DNA of 64,000 nucleotides from an uncultured Lachnospiraceae bacterium (lineage in GTDB: Bacteria; Bacillota; Clostridia; Lachnospirales; Lachnospiraceae), in contig CAMNTM010000001.1 of NCBI GenBank assembly GCA_946558465.1, positions 248,001 through 312,000 on the forward strand. The letters are read 5' to 3'. Within the stretch, counting starts at the first letter, position 1; every line of letters begins with the position of its first letter. The notes under the pieces are model-generated. The model was not told the DNA's origin, did no database searches, and worked only from the letters and a program-made list of their open reading frames with translations. Positions 27,261 through 35,507 of this stretch are shown piece by piece. A program made the position numbers and the translations under genes.

Positions 27261-27361
27261 CCTGTGCCTCCTTACTACTTATTCTGCCTTTATTATAATA
27301 AATTTTTTTAAGGAAATCTGCCAGCATTTGTATGCACTTCTGCCCGTTTTATTAACATACC

Positions 27362-27790
27362 TTACTTTAAATCCCCGATATCAAAGCTTTCCGTTTTTAA
27401 ATCACAATAATGCCTGCCCTTTACGGCCGTAAATTTCAAAACACAGTAGTCGGGGTCGGTTACTCCCTGCTTATAATACATGATATCCTCTGCACGCCAA
27501 ATCTCCTGCTTTATATTATCGTCTTGTAAAACTTCCATTGTACCTGTCAGCATAATTCCTTCATACTTGAAACGTCCTCTATTATAAAAATAAATACTTG
27601 CCTTTGGATTCTTCATAAACTGCTGTGAACGCATAGCGGATGTATTCGTTGTAAAATAAAAACAATTCCCCTCTATTTTACGCGGCGCAAACATTGCTTT
27701 TATATTCGGGAAACCATCCTTATCTACAGAAGCAATAAATGCTGTCTTTTGTTTCTGAATAAATTCAATAATATGTTTTCTGTTTTTCAT
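27362..27790 (-). CDS. Pyridoxamine 5'-phosphate oxidase-like flavin-binding protein
   Basis: 142 aa from the ATG at 27790 (AGGAGGG seven bases upstream). It has the split-barrel fold pattern: KTAFIASVDKDGFPNIKAMF, then FTTNTSAMRSQQFMKNPKAS and YFYNRGRFKYEGIMLTG. Such proteins bind FMN or F420-type cofactors. Members this short are seldom true PNPOx enzymes and are often stress-type reductases. Neighbours do not hint at a substrate. Confidence 0.85.
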   Translation of the reverse strand: MKNRKHIIEFIQKQKTAFIASVDKDGFPNIKAMFAPRKIEGNCFYFTTNTSAMRSQQFMKNPKASIYFYNRGRFKYEGIMLTGTMEVLQDDNIKQEIWRAEDIMYYKQGVTDPDYCVLKFTAVKGRHYCDLKTESFDIGDLK

Positions 27791-27949
27791 TAAGAACCCT
27801 CCTGGTATTTTTCTTCTAGAACACTCTCTATAGTACACCAGCTGTCAGCCAAGCGGCTTCCTATGACACCGGCATATTTTTATGTTGGAAAAGTGTTTAC
27901 CTTCCATTCCACGCCTCAGATCATTCCACAGCAGCCGGAAATTTATTTA

Positions 27950-28207
27950 TTAAATATTTTTATATAACGTGTAATAATCAGCTTCAATATCTTCCACTCG
28001 TTCCTTTAACCAACATATAGAATCATCCAACGCCTTATTATAAACAATCGGTGCTAAATGCCTGCAAAACAAATCCAGTATCTGCTGTTCTTCTATAATT
28101 CCGATTTCCTCCCCGCGGTTATCCAGATAGAATGCTTTTATTTCACCGATAAGCTGCTTCTTTTGCTTATCACTCAACTGTATTACTTCATTCAGATTTC
28201 TTTTCAT
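27950..28207 (-). CDS. DUF2164 family protein
   Basis: 85 aa from the ATG at 28207, preceded by GGGAGAGATT; earlier in-frame ATGs lack a site. It matches the DUF2164 layout: QKKQLIGEIKAFYLDNRGEE, IGIIEEQQILDLF, APIVYNKALDDSI and ERVEDIEADYYTLY. A small, probably cytosolic helical protein of unknown function. Confidence 0.75.
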   Translation of the reverse strand: MKRNLNEVIQLSDKQKKQLIGEIKAFYLDNRGEEIGIIEEQQILDLFCRHLAPIVYNKALDDSICWLKERVEDIEADYYTLYKNI

Positions 28208-28256
28208 AATCTCTCCCATCAATACGGTTTTCAAGTTTTATAATTCGATAACAGCT

Positions 28257-28721
28257 TTACTTTCTATCTGGTTTTCTTTTGATTTTCAACAATCTTATGA
28301 AGTCGTCAAACAATGAGGTATCCACTGGCTCAAACATAATCCATTTCCCATCATGGTACGTTTGAGTTTTATCATATATTTTTTGAACTTCCTCCCCGTA
28401 ATTTTCTCTATCTGCTTCAAATTTTAGCCGTTCATTTTTTCCTAAAATAATCATAAAACCCACACAGTTTTCTCTTGCATATAATGCGCACAGCGTTTTA
28501 CTGCCCCGACGATATTTATATTCATATTTCCATGCTTTACCGCCTTTATTCCACAAACGCTCCATATCATATCTTTCATCAACCAAAGTACATAACTTAT
28601 TCCATACATCATATAGAGACTTCCCAACTAACGCTGTCATCTCTTCTTCATTAGGTATCGTATCAAGCATATCAGCCCTCCTATATAATTTTGGATTTCT
28701 TAGTCTAATTTCTTTTTCCAA
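28257..28721 (-). CDS. DUF3788 family protein
   Basis: 154 aa. Typical features are ALVGKSLYDVWNKLCTLV, then WKYEYKYRRGSKTLCALY and FMIILGKNE, and a C-terminal HDGKWIMFEPVD. Function unknown. Members are common as single accessory genes in clostridia. The start has GGAGGG upstream. Confidence 0.75.
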   Translation of the reverse strand: MEKEIRLRNPKLYRRADMLDTIPNEEEMTALVGKSLYDVWNKLCTLVDERYDMERLWNKGGKAWKYEYKYRRGSKTLCALYARENCVGFMIILGKNERLKFEADRENYGEEVQKIYDKTQTYHDGKWIMFEPVDTSLFDDFIRLLKIKRKPDRK

Positions 28722-28894
28722 GTATACACGAAATTATAAAACCTTTCAATTCCCTGAATCAGAATAACTGCTACAAAGCAATAACCATTAACACTTGGAA
28801 AAATGAAGCTATAGTATCAGCCATTTCTGTAACCGAATCCATCCTTAGTACATCATCAGGTGCTGGAACTGCAGACTACATAAAATTATCTTTT

Positions 28895-29371
28895 TTACAG
28901 TAAATACAACGCACTTTCATAATCTTTAACGTAATACCTGATATTCTTCCTGCCCTTTTGAATAATCGTATGTCCCTCTTTTTCAAGCATTTCTTTCTGC
29001 GCATTAATACCACCGGGGTATTTTGCATTTAATTCTCCATTTGCTTTCAATGTACGCCAATATGGAGTTTTATCATCCTTACGCTGAAAACTTGCCCATG
29101 CAGCAATTGAAACAAATATTCCTGCCGTAATCGGTTCTGTAAAATCGGCTCCCTTTACCTTTGCAAAATGCTCTCTTATTACGCCTACTGTCAACAGCTT
29201 TCCATACGGTACAAGCCGCATTACCCTGTCATAATCAATCGGCGGCGCAAAATACATTCTGTTTCCGCCATATTTTTCTATACTTTTTTCGTCCGTAATT
29301 ACTTGAAATTTAGGCATATCCTTGCTATCATTCAGCATTGCGTTAAAATCTTTTTTATCTTCATCTGCCAT
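28895..29371 (-). CDS. Alkyltransferase-like (MGMT-fold) protein without the acceptor cysteine
   Basis: 158 aa. The C-terminal half follows the DNA-binding domain of O6-alkylguanine-DNA alkyltransferases: VPYGKLLTVGVIREHF, then TPYWRTLKANGELN and GGINAQKEMLEKEGHTI. The usual PCHR acceptor motif reads PYWR here, so the Cys is replaced by Tyr and it cannot be a suicidal methyltransferase. Family knowledge: alkyltransferase-like proteins (often PWHR) bind damaged bases and flag them for excision repair. The role here is inferred. Confidence 0.75.
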   Translation of the reverse strand: MADEDKKDFNAMLNDSKDMPKFQVITDEKSIEKYGGNRMYFAPPIDYDRVMRLVPYGKLLTVGVIREHFAKVKGADFTEPITAGIFVSIAAWASFQRKDDKTPYWRTLKANGELNAKYPGGINAQKEMLEKEGHTIIQKGRKNIRYYVKDYESALYLL

Positions 29372-29550
29372 AGAAAAACACCTCCTTCACAAGAGCATAA
29401 TCCAAAAGAAAAATATAAGCAATGAGGCAGTTTGAGAAATTTATATTTTTTCTTTTCCTAGAAGTATAATTCATGTAAATCTTCCCAAGAAACTATCTGA
29501 AATGCCAGAAACACAAAATTTTTTATATTCATGAGAAAGAAAAAATATAG

Positions 29551-29610
29551 AAGAAAAAAGAGCGGCCGAACAAAGGAAAATATCCTCATTCAAGGTCGTT
29601 CTTCTCTGAT
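29551..29610 (-). terminator. Imperfect terminator hairpin after the GNAT gene
   Basis: On the minus strand, AAGAACGACC pairs imperfectly with GGCCGCTCTT, and the stem is followed by a TTTTTT run. The rest of the 262-base gap (29372-29633) is very AT-rich with no gene seen. Confidence 0.45.
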
Positions 29611-29633
29611 TTTCCTAATTTGATAATCCATAC

Positions 29634-30152
29634 TTACTCTTTTATCTCTTCTTTTAATAAAGAGTACATTTTCATATCAATTACTTTACCATTCTTCACT
29701 GCATTACTTCTCAATGTACCCTCATATTGAAATCCTGCTTTTTCAAGCACTCTGCAAGATGCTTTATTATAAGCAAACGGCTCAGCATAAATACGGACAA
29801 TGTCACTTTCACTAAAAACATATTCACATATCTGCCTGACAGCTTCGGTCATAATGCCTTTACCCCAATATTCTTCGGCAACATAGTATCCCAACTCGGC
29901 GGTCTGCCTATGAATATTACCCTGGCGAAAAATGCCTACGCTGCCAATCGCTATATTATCTACTGTAATAGCAAAAGCAAAGGTTTCATTTTCATCTGCG
30001 GAAAGCATGTCAGAAATAAAATCTTTCCCATCCTGCTCGGTATAAGGATAGGGCAGACCGTCACGAAGATTATCTTGTACTTTTTTGTTTGATAGAGCCT
30101 CAGCTAAATTTTTTGCATCGGATAACTCCCATTTCCTTATTCTGCATTTCAT
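29634..30152 (-). CDS. GNAT acetyltransferase, RimJ/RimL type
   Basis: 172 aa. It begins with RKWELSDAKNLAEALSNKKV and has motif A LGYYVAEEYWGKGIMTEAV for acetyl-CoA pyrophosphate binding, then AYNKASCRVLEKAGFQYEG, the usual RimJ/RimL ending. It acetylates an amine on a protein, peptide or small molecule; substrate unknown. A stand-alone gene with an AT-rich upstream gap in which no ORF was found. Confidence 0.88.
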   Translation of the reverse strand: MKCRIRKWELSDAKNLAEALSNKKVQDNLRDGLPYPYTEQDGKDFISDMLSADENETFAFAITVDNIAIGSVGIFRQGNIHRQTAELGYYVAEEYWGKGIMTEAVRQICEYVFSESDIVRIYAEPFAYNKASCRVLEKAGFQYEGTLRSNAVKNGKVIDMKMYSLLKEEIKE

Positions 30153-30436
30153 TTTCCAACACCTCTCATGTATTATCGTATTTTACTTTTATTATTATAT
30201 CATTACCTTTTTTATTTTGTTGCTCCCATAGGTTGAAAATCGCATACCTAATTCTGTCCCTGCCTTATGAAAGGCGCTTTAATTGTTTTATTCAGCAAGT
30301 CGCTGCAGCTATCTACTTTCCGAAATGTATTTCCCATCATTTCACTACTTCGATATTCTCGAATAGCATTCATTTAAACTCTCATTTCCTTAATTATGCA
30401 TTACATTTACTAACGCCTTTCAAAGCGCATCGCATC

Positions 30437-30901
30437 TTAATCTGCTTTTAATTTTTTCTCCATAATCTCATAAACTAACCTCACATCATTTTCCAATTCG
30501 TATATCCCATGCCCCACCGTTTTATAACCTCTATGTTCATATAAACACACTGCCGGAAGCGAAGCATCTAAAACAGCTTTATCATACATTCTGTCAATTT
30601 CCTTTTCCAAACAATCCATAATATGCGAGCCACAACCCTGATTTTGATAAGATGGCAATACATATACACCCGTAATATGATTGCCATCAAAACAACCTGT
30701 CCCGGCAATTACATCATCATATATCAACACTCCCATATTCCCAGACGCTATTCCTTCTAAGATATGCTCTTTACTATGATGCTTACAAAAGAAGTCCACT
30801 ACTTCTTTTGGATAATACTTAGGATATACTGTTTTAATAGCTGTATGTAAAACATGGTAAATTCCATTTACCATGTCAGAAGCTGCCTTCACATATTTCA
30901 T
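30437..30901 (-). CDS. GNAT acetyltransferase
   Basis: 154 aa. Motif A is ITGVYVLPSYQNQGCGSHIM, and a C-terminal CLYEHRGYKTVGHGIYEL follows the same fold. The substrate is unknown; small GNATs of this size include self-modification and drug-type enzymes. GGAAAG lies 6 bases before the ATG. Confidence 0.85.
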   Translation of the reverse strand: MKYVKAASDMVNGIYHVLHTAIKTVYPKYYPKEVVDFFCKHHSKEHILEGIASGNMGVLIYDDVIAGTGCFDGNHITGVYVLPSYQNQGCGSHIMDCLEKEIDRMYDKAVLDASLPAVCLYEHRGYKTVGHGIYELENDVRLVYEIMEKKLKAD

Positions 30902-31351
30902 GTCTTTCCTCCGATAAGCTATCCTCTATGTTGCAAATAAATTAGTGCATACAGTTCTTGTACAATATGTTTAACAGACACTTCTAAAACATACTCTTTC
31001 CACTACAAGGCGACCCACCTATAAAAAGAACTGTTATAACAGTTTAGTTTTCAGATGCCATCCCAATTTCCATCACTAATTACCTCCTCTCCCAATAGAA
31101 TAATAGGCATTTACCATTTCGTCAACTCCCGATTGTAAACTCTTGATTTTATAGGTGTTCATCACACCTCACAGGGTTTTAATAAAATCCTCCGAATACC
31201 TTGAAAATAAAGGGTTTATCGCAGTCAGTCCACCTTATCCCTTTATATGATTTCACACAATGTTACCCTTGTTTTGATTGTTCATAAAAGCAAAATCAAG
31301 AGCAGGAAAATCTCATAACACGATATAACAAAGTGTAGCAATCGGGAAACT
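30902..31351. other. Gene-free 450-base stretch at the edge of a decayed mobile region
   Basis: No supported gene. On the minus strand a nine-codon frame (31044-31073, MEIGMASEN) has a strong GGAGAGGAGG upstream and is followed by a small palindrome (actgttataacagt, 31030-31043), which resembles a leader-peptide arrangement without a following gene. It may be the residue of a lost resistance or transposon gene. Confidence 0.4.
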
Positions 31352-31771
31352 GTGATATATGTGCGAATAGATTATTTTGAAGGACAACACTATGGAAAAA
31401 TTATTTATGACGAAACCAACGGTCTTTGGTATGAATTGCAAGGCGACTATTATATCCCGTGTCTTGTTTTACCAGCCAAAAAGGGAAACAAACCCATTGG
31501 TTTATGGGGACAGCAGCATTTGCTCTATCTCAAAGAGCATAAACGGCTTGTTTATCTCAATCTACTGACAAGCAGCAGGCTAAATGAATACCTTGCGAGT
31601 ATAGACGAGCAGGCAAAAAATATGTTTTCTCATCTGGTAAAGGAATATGCTGACAGGCAGGGAATGACGGAACAGTTAAAAGCCGAAAATCAACTTTTGT
31701 GGGTACAAAAAATAAACAATATTCGGGCGTGTGTACGGGAAGTTGTAGAACATGAGATAATTTATTCATAG
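31352..31771 (+). pseudogene. tnpV: TnpV-like transposon protein, probably frameshifted at its start
   Basis: The frame gives 139 residues with the TnpV pattern: NGLWYELQGDYYIPCLVLP, then IGLWGQQHLLYLKEHKRLVY, ending REVVEHEIIYS. TnpV is found with Tn4451/TnpX-type elements; its role is unclear. The natural start is probably the ATG at 31392, preceded by GAAGGA, but it is one base out of frame. Adding one A to the A5 tract at 31396-31400 would give MEKIIYDETNGLWYE. As it stands only a GTG at 31352 opens the frame. It is either a decayed copy or a homopolymer error. Confidence 0.7.
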
Positions 31772-31902
31772 GCAGCAGGCGGCACTTCTACGGTGTGTAG
31801 GAGTGCCGCAGAAGTTTAAACAGAAAAAGTCAGGGGATTGAAAAAGCTTATGCTTTCATGTATAGTTGAGTAAAAATTCGAGATTTGAAGGGAGCGATAT
31901 GT

Positions 31903-32469
31903 ATGTTTACTATCCGTGATGCAACACTGGAAGATGCGGAGCGTATTTTGGAAATATATGATTACTATGTAAAAAATACGGCAATTACATTTGAATACGA
32001 TACGCCGTCTCTTGAGGAATTTCAAGAACGAATGAAAAAGACTACGCAGCGCTATCCGTACATAGTCATTTTGAAAGACGGTCGAATTGAAGGATACGCA
32101 TATGCAGGTTCCTTTGTTGGCAGAGCAGCCTATGACTGGTCTTGTGAAATGACAGTCTACCTTGACCACAACGTACAAAAATGTGGAATGGGTAGAATTA
32201 TTTATGAAGCATTAGAGAAAGCTTTGCATAACATGGGCGTTCTCAACCTGTACGCTTGTATTGGCTACCCAGAGCATAATGACGAGTATTTGACAACGAA
32301 TAGTGCAGAATTTCATGCACATTTAGGTTTTACAAAAGTTGCAGAATTTCACAAATGTGGGTATAAATTTAACCGATGGTATAACATGATTTGGATGGAA
32401 AAAGTTATTGGAGAACATGAAGTGAAACAGCCCTCGATTACTTACTATCCGGCATTAGGAAAATGTTGA
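31903..32469 (+). CDS. GNAT N-acetyltransferase of the phosphinothricin/methionine-sulfoximine type
   Basis: 188 aa from the ATG at 31903 (AAGGGAG upstream). It starts FTIRDATLEDAERILEIYDY, has FEYDTPSLEEFQERM and EMTVYLDHNVQKCGMGRIIY, and ends with AEFHAHLGFTKVAEFHKCGY, all typical of Pat/MnaT proteins. These acetylate phosphinothricin, methionine sulfoximine or related amino acids; the native role in a gut anaerobe is unknown. It sits between tnpV and a terminator in the decayed mobile region, so it was probably cargo. Confidence 0.88.
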   Translation: MFTIRDATLEDAERILEIYDYYVKNTAITFEYDTPSLEEFQERMKKTTQRYPYIVILKDGRIEGYAYAGSFVGRAAYDWSCEMTVYLDHNVQKCGMGRIIYEALEKALHNMGVLNLYACIGYPEHNDEYLTTNSAEFHAHLGFTKVAEFHKCGYKFNRWYNMIWMEKVIGEHEVKQPSITYYPALGKC

Positions 32470-32539
32470 AACTCCCGTTTATTGGGTATTAAATTAACCA
32501 CTGTGGAGATAATCTGATTTAAAAATAGTAGTCTGTACG

Positions 32540-32576
32540 ACACCGCCAGAGAGTAACCGCTGTGCGGTGTTTTTCT
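32540..32576 (+). terminator. Intrinsic terminator after the acetyltransferase
   Basis: Stem acaccgc / gcggtgt (32540-32546, 32564-32570) followed by TTTTTCTT on the plus strand. Confidence 0.75.
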
Positions 32577-32663
32577 TATCGGCTATCCCTGTCAATGGAT
32601 TTCCGTTTCTGTCTTTGGGGTTGTTTCTGCTTATTCCTCAGTGGTATACCCGCAGGGTATTTC

Positions 32664-32858
32664 CTACATGGCTGCGGTCAGACCATAGAATTTTTCTTCA
32701 AAGTATTTTGTCGGGACTTTACCGCAGATTGTCCGATAGCCCTTTGCTTTCAGTTCCTCATTCAGCCCCCGGATAATCTTGTAGGCATAACCCGTTGATA
32801 CACCAAGCATTTCAGCCGCTTCCTCTGCCGTTACATACATTTTCTTTCCATTCTCCAT
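32664..32858 (-). CDS. Small excisionase-like helix-turn-helix protein
   Basis: 64 aa. It carries a MerR/excisionase-type winged helix: MYVTAEEAAEMLGVSTGYAY then KIIRGLNEELKAKG. It is read divergently from the XRE regulator across three operator-like palindromes. Such proteins typically accompany an integrase in mobile elements; none is left nearby, in keeping with a remnant. Confidence 0.75.
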   Translation of the reverse strand: MENGKKMYVTAEEAAEMLGVSTGYAYKIIRGLNEELKAKGYRTICGKVPTKYFEEKFYGLTAAM

Positions 32859-32887
32859 ATAGTCCTGTCCTTTCCTTTTTTATTTTA

Positions 32888-32979
32888 GGTACACATATGT
32901 GACCTTTGTGTTTTTATTATACGGTACACTTTTGTGAACGTCAAGTATTTATTTTAATTTTTTATACACAAATGTGTCC
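32888..32979. promoter_or_regulatory. Three related operator-like palindromes between divergent regulators
   Basis: Copies at 32888-32904 (ggtacacatatgtgacc), 32923-32939 (ggtacacttttgtgaac) and 32963-32979 (tatacacaaatgtgtcc) share the half-site ACAC, a short A/T centre and GTG(T). They lie between the excisionase-like gene and the XRE gene, so the XRE protein is the likely binder, repressing both directions. Confidence 0.7.
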
Positions 32980-33037
32980 TGATGTGATAGAATTGAACTA
33001 AGCACTAACGAAAATCACATAAATTGGAGGTATTGGC

Positions 33038-33586
33038 ATGACTACCGGGGAAAAGATTAAACACTTTCGGAATTTGCGCGGCATATCACAGGAAACGCTC
33101 GGTCAGCTTTCCGGCATCAATTCCGCCACAATTAAAAAGTATGAGTATGGCATCCGCAATCCCAAGCCCGACCAACTGATGAAAATTGCAAATGCTTTGG
33201 GTATCAGTATCAATGTTTTCATGGATTTTGATATAGAAACAGTGTCAGATGTATTGTCTTTGATTTTGAAAATGGACGAACAATTAGATATGAACTTTGA
33301 AGCAGAGAGATACGAGGACGGAAGTTTCAATCCCGCTACAATCAAAATATCCTTCAAGAACTCCCTGCTCAATCATAAGTTGGGCGTATACATGAAAGCA
33401 AGGGAATTGCAGGAGAACCTTTTGAATGATACGGAACGCTTCTCGTCAGAGGAAGAACACCAACGGGCGATTGAAGCACTCTCAAAGGATTTAGACGCTG
33501 TTAAGCAGAGTATTCTTGATGACAGTAAGATTGTTAAAAAAGGTGTTAGAGGTATATCTGTAAAAATATATCCCGAAAATGAATGA
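33038..33586 (+). CDS. XRE family transcriptional regulator
   Basis: 182 aa. The N-terminal helix-turn-helix reads GEKIKHFRNLRGISQETLGQ then LSGINSATIKKYEYGIRNP (about 3-40). The C-terminal part is charged and helical, perhaps for dimerisation. TTGGAGG precedes the ATG. Divergent from the excisionase-like gene and probably self-regulating through the three palindromes. Confidence 0.9.
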   Translation: MTTGEKIKHFRNLRGISQETLGQLSGINSATIKKYEYGIRNPKPDQLMKIANALGISINVFMDFDIETVSDVLSLILKMDEQLDMNFEAERYEDGSFNPATIKISFKNSLLNHKLGVYMKARELQENLLNDTERFSSEEEHQRAIEALSKDLDAVKQSILDDSKIVKKGVRGISVKIYPENE

Positions 33587-33608
33587 GAAAAATTTTGAGC
33601 AAAAAGTA

Positions 33609-33639
33609 TTGACTTCCACGTAACGTGATACTGTATTCT
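33609..33639 (+). promoter_or_regulatory. MerR-type promoter with 19-base spacer and dyad
   Basis: TTGACT (33609-33614), 19-base spacer, TATTCT (33634-33639). The spacer holds the perfect palindrome cacgtaacgtg. Over-long spacers with a central dyad are the hallmark of promoters untwisted by MerR regulators; here it precedes the MerR gene itself, so positive autoregulation is likely. Confidence 0.7.
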
Positions 33640-33715
33640 TTTCTCATAGGAGCAGAATAGATATAAGCCGGCAATCTCTGTCTTGCTTCTTCACAAATTT
33701 AAGGAGCTGATAAGA

Positions 33716-34594
33716 ATGCGAACCATAAGCCAAGTTGCAGAATTAACAGGCATAAGCACCCGAACATTACAATATTATGACGAGATTGGATTGTTAAAGC
33801 CAAGTGAATTGACCGAATCCGGCTATCGCCTGTATGATGATGAAGCCTTGCAAAAGCTGCAACAAATCCTGTTTTTTAAGGAATTGGGATTTAAGCTGAA
33901 AGAAATCAAAGAAATTCTGCAAAAACCAGACTTTGATAGAATCAAGGCTTTTAAAAGGCAGAAAGAGCTGCTTCTGTTGAAGCGCAATCGGACAGACAAA
34001 CTTATACAACTTCTTAGCCGCTTAGAGAAAGGAGAACAATGTATGAGTTTTAAAGAATTTGACCTGTCTGATTACATCACCGCTTTAGAAGATTTTAAAA
34101 ATAACAGCGCTGATGATGTTATCAAGCATTGGGGAAGTATTGAAAATTTTGATATGTTTATTCAGAAAATCAAAGATGATGAAGCCGAATTAGCTAAACT
34201 CGCCATTCAGCAATTTGGTAGCATTGAAAAATACACCGAAGCCATGAAACATAATTTAGAGCATTTCTCTGAACTCATGGAAACACAATTAACGGAGGAA
34301 GTGAAAGAAATCGGAAAACAATCTGATATACTGTATGGAAAACTAACCGCTGATTTGTTAGAAGATGTTTCCTCCCCTAACATACAATCCATTGTAGATG
34401 AACTGTTGCAGTTTATACAGAAAAACAGCACCAGCGTATCCCTTGATAAGCCCTATATCAATGTTCTTATCGACACATATTCAAGCGATTATATCAAAAG
34501 CATGACTGACAGAAAATATGGAAAAGGGGCCTCTGATTATATCGTAAATGCGTTTCGCTATTACTCGGAAAATAGCGCTTCCGAAAACAATTAG
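33716..34594 (+). CDS. MerR family regulator with TipAS-like C-terminal domain
   Basis: 292 aa from the ATG at 33716 (AAGGAG upstream). The N-terminal MerR winged helix is clear (RTISQVAELTGISTRTLQYY, DEIGLLKPSELTESGYRLYD), followed by the dimer helix. From about residue 160 a helical TipAS-type domain (GSIEKYTEAMKHN, EEVKEIGKQSDILYGKL) is expected to bind antibiotic-like ligands. The next gene is a conserved unknown, which may be its target. Confidence 0.88.
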   Translation: MRTISQVAELTGISTRTLQYYDEIGLLKPSELTESGYRLYDDEALQKLQQILFFKELGFKLKEIKEILQKPDFDRIKAFKRQKELLLLKRNRTDKLIQLLSRLEKGEQCMSFKEFDLSDYITALEDFKNNSADDVIKHWGSIENFDMFIQKIKDDEAELAKLAIQQFGSIEKYTEAMKHNLEHFSELMETQLTEEVKEIGKQSDILYGKLTADLLEDVSSPNIQSIVDELLQFIQKNSTSVSLDKPYINVLIDTYSSDYIKSMTDRKYGKGASDYIVNAFRYYSENSASENN

Positions 34595-34688
34595 TGGCAA
34601 CAGGTACTTTCTCAATAAAAAATATATCCCGACAACTAATCATTCTCGCTATGCCGAAAAATAATTTGTCACACTTTAGAGAGCCTTA

Positions 34689-34717
34689 GTGACATTTGAA
34701 TTTTCTTGTGGTATAGT
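34689..34717 (+). promoter_or_regulatory. Candidate promoter of the 155-aa unknown gene
   Basis: GTGACA (34689-34694), 17 bases, TATAGT (34712-34717), 35 bases before the ATG. No MerR-type long spacer is seen here. Confidence 0.5.
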
Positions 34718-34752
34718 GGATTTCCACTTTTAGGAAACGGAGTTGATGATAT

Positions 34753-35220
34753 ATGCCACAGATGAACAAAGGCGGTAAATTTATTTTCGGAAAATCGCTG
34801 ATACGAGATGACTTGACAATCCATCTCCCAACACAGGCTCTTACAGAGTACAACGCCACATCAGAGGGAAAAATCTATCTTTTTACCGGGAGCAAAGTCA
34901 CTGGCGGCTTTTGTGTAACAAGAAAAGGATTGTTAGAACCGTCAAAGCTAGGACACATTCTTACTGATAATCCGGCTTTACAGAATTATCAGATCGCAGA
35001 GGGCGAATTTGTCAAATACAAAGGGCGGTCATACTGTTGGGTAAATATTTCAGAGAATGGTGTAATTCAGCTTAATCAGCAGATATTAGATTTTCTTAAT
35101 CTGAAGATTGGAATGGAACTATTGTCTATCCGAAGCAGTGATATAGCTTTTACAATGGGTGCAACCGGTCCTCTATTGGAAAGAGGCGACAACTATAGGG
35201 GCGAAATCAAAATTTACTAA
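34753..35220 (+). CDS. Conserved unknown protein next to a MerR regulator
   Basis: 155 aa, no recognised domain. It starts MPQMNKGGKFIFGKSLIRDD, continues with a beta-rich pattern (IYLFTGSKVTGGFCVTRKG), has KGRSYCWVNIS in the centre and ends LLSIRSSDIAFTMGATGPL. A swapped-hairpin, AbrB-like fold is conceivable from the short beta segments but not demonstrated. GGAGTTGATGATAT precedes the ATG. Its own promoter and position after the MerR-TipAS gene suggest a small regulatory or drug-response pair. Confidence 0.7.
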   Translation: MPQMNKGGKFIFGKSLIRDDLTIHLPTQALTEYNATSEGKIYLFTGSKVTGGFCVTRKGLLEPSKLGHILTDNPALQNYQIAEGEFVKYKGRSYCWVNISENGVIQLNQQILDFLNLKIGMELLSIRSSDIAFTMGATGPLLERGDNYRGEIKIY

Positions 35221-35356
35221 ACAATTATCTACAATTTTTAGCGGAAATTCCTTGAAACATTTTACATTCAATGGTATTGTAACAATACAAAGGGAAAGCA
35301 CCCACTCAAAAGTGGATGCTCCGAGTTTAGGTCAAAGAATGTCCTTACAGACACCG

Positions 35357-35382
35357 CCTATCCTGTTGGCAGACAGGATAGG
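35357..35382 (+). terminator. Terminator facing the toxin gene
   Basis: Perfect 10-bp stem (cctatcctgt / acaggatagg, 35357-35366 and 35373-35382) followed on the plus strand by TATTTTTATTTT. It lies just past the 3' end of the holin-like toxin gene, in the opposite sense. It would end a plus-strand RNA, possibly the antitoxin RNA, that overlaps the toxin message. Confidence 0.6.
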
Positions 35383-35387
35383 TATTT

Positions 35388-35507
35388 TTATTTTCGCTTG
35401 TTGTTTCTCTTATCGAGAAGGACAAGCAACGCAACAATTAAGCTACCAAAGGACATCCGCAATGTTAATATTCCAATGAAAATCGAAATGATTTCAAAAG
35501 CTGTCAT
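35388..35507 (-). CDS. Holin-like type I toxin, 39 aa
   Basis: Reads MTAFEIISIFIGILTLRMSF, then a hydrophobic stretch (GSLIVALLVLL) and a basic end (DKRNNKRK). This is the pattern of the small putative holin-like toxins (TxpA/PHLTx group) of Firmicutes: MT/S-x-[FY]-E at the start, one membrane helix and a charged tail. AAGGGAGG is 9 bases upstream. Members are normally held in check by an antisense RNA; a plus-strand terminator is placed suitably just past the gene's end. It is too short to be seen in most gene calls. Confidence 0.75.
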   Translation of the reverse strand: MTAFEIISIFIGILTLRMSFGSLIVALLVLLDKRNNKRK

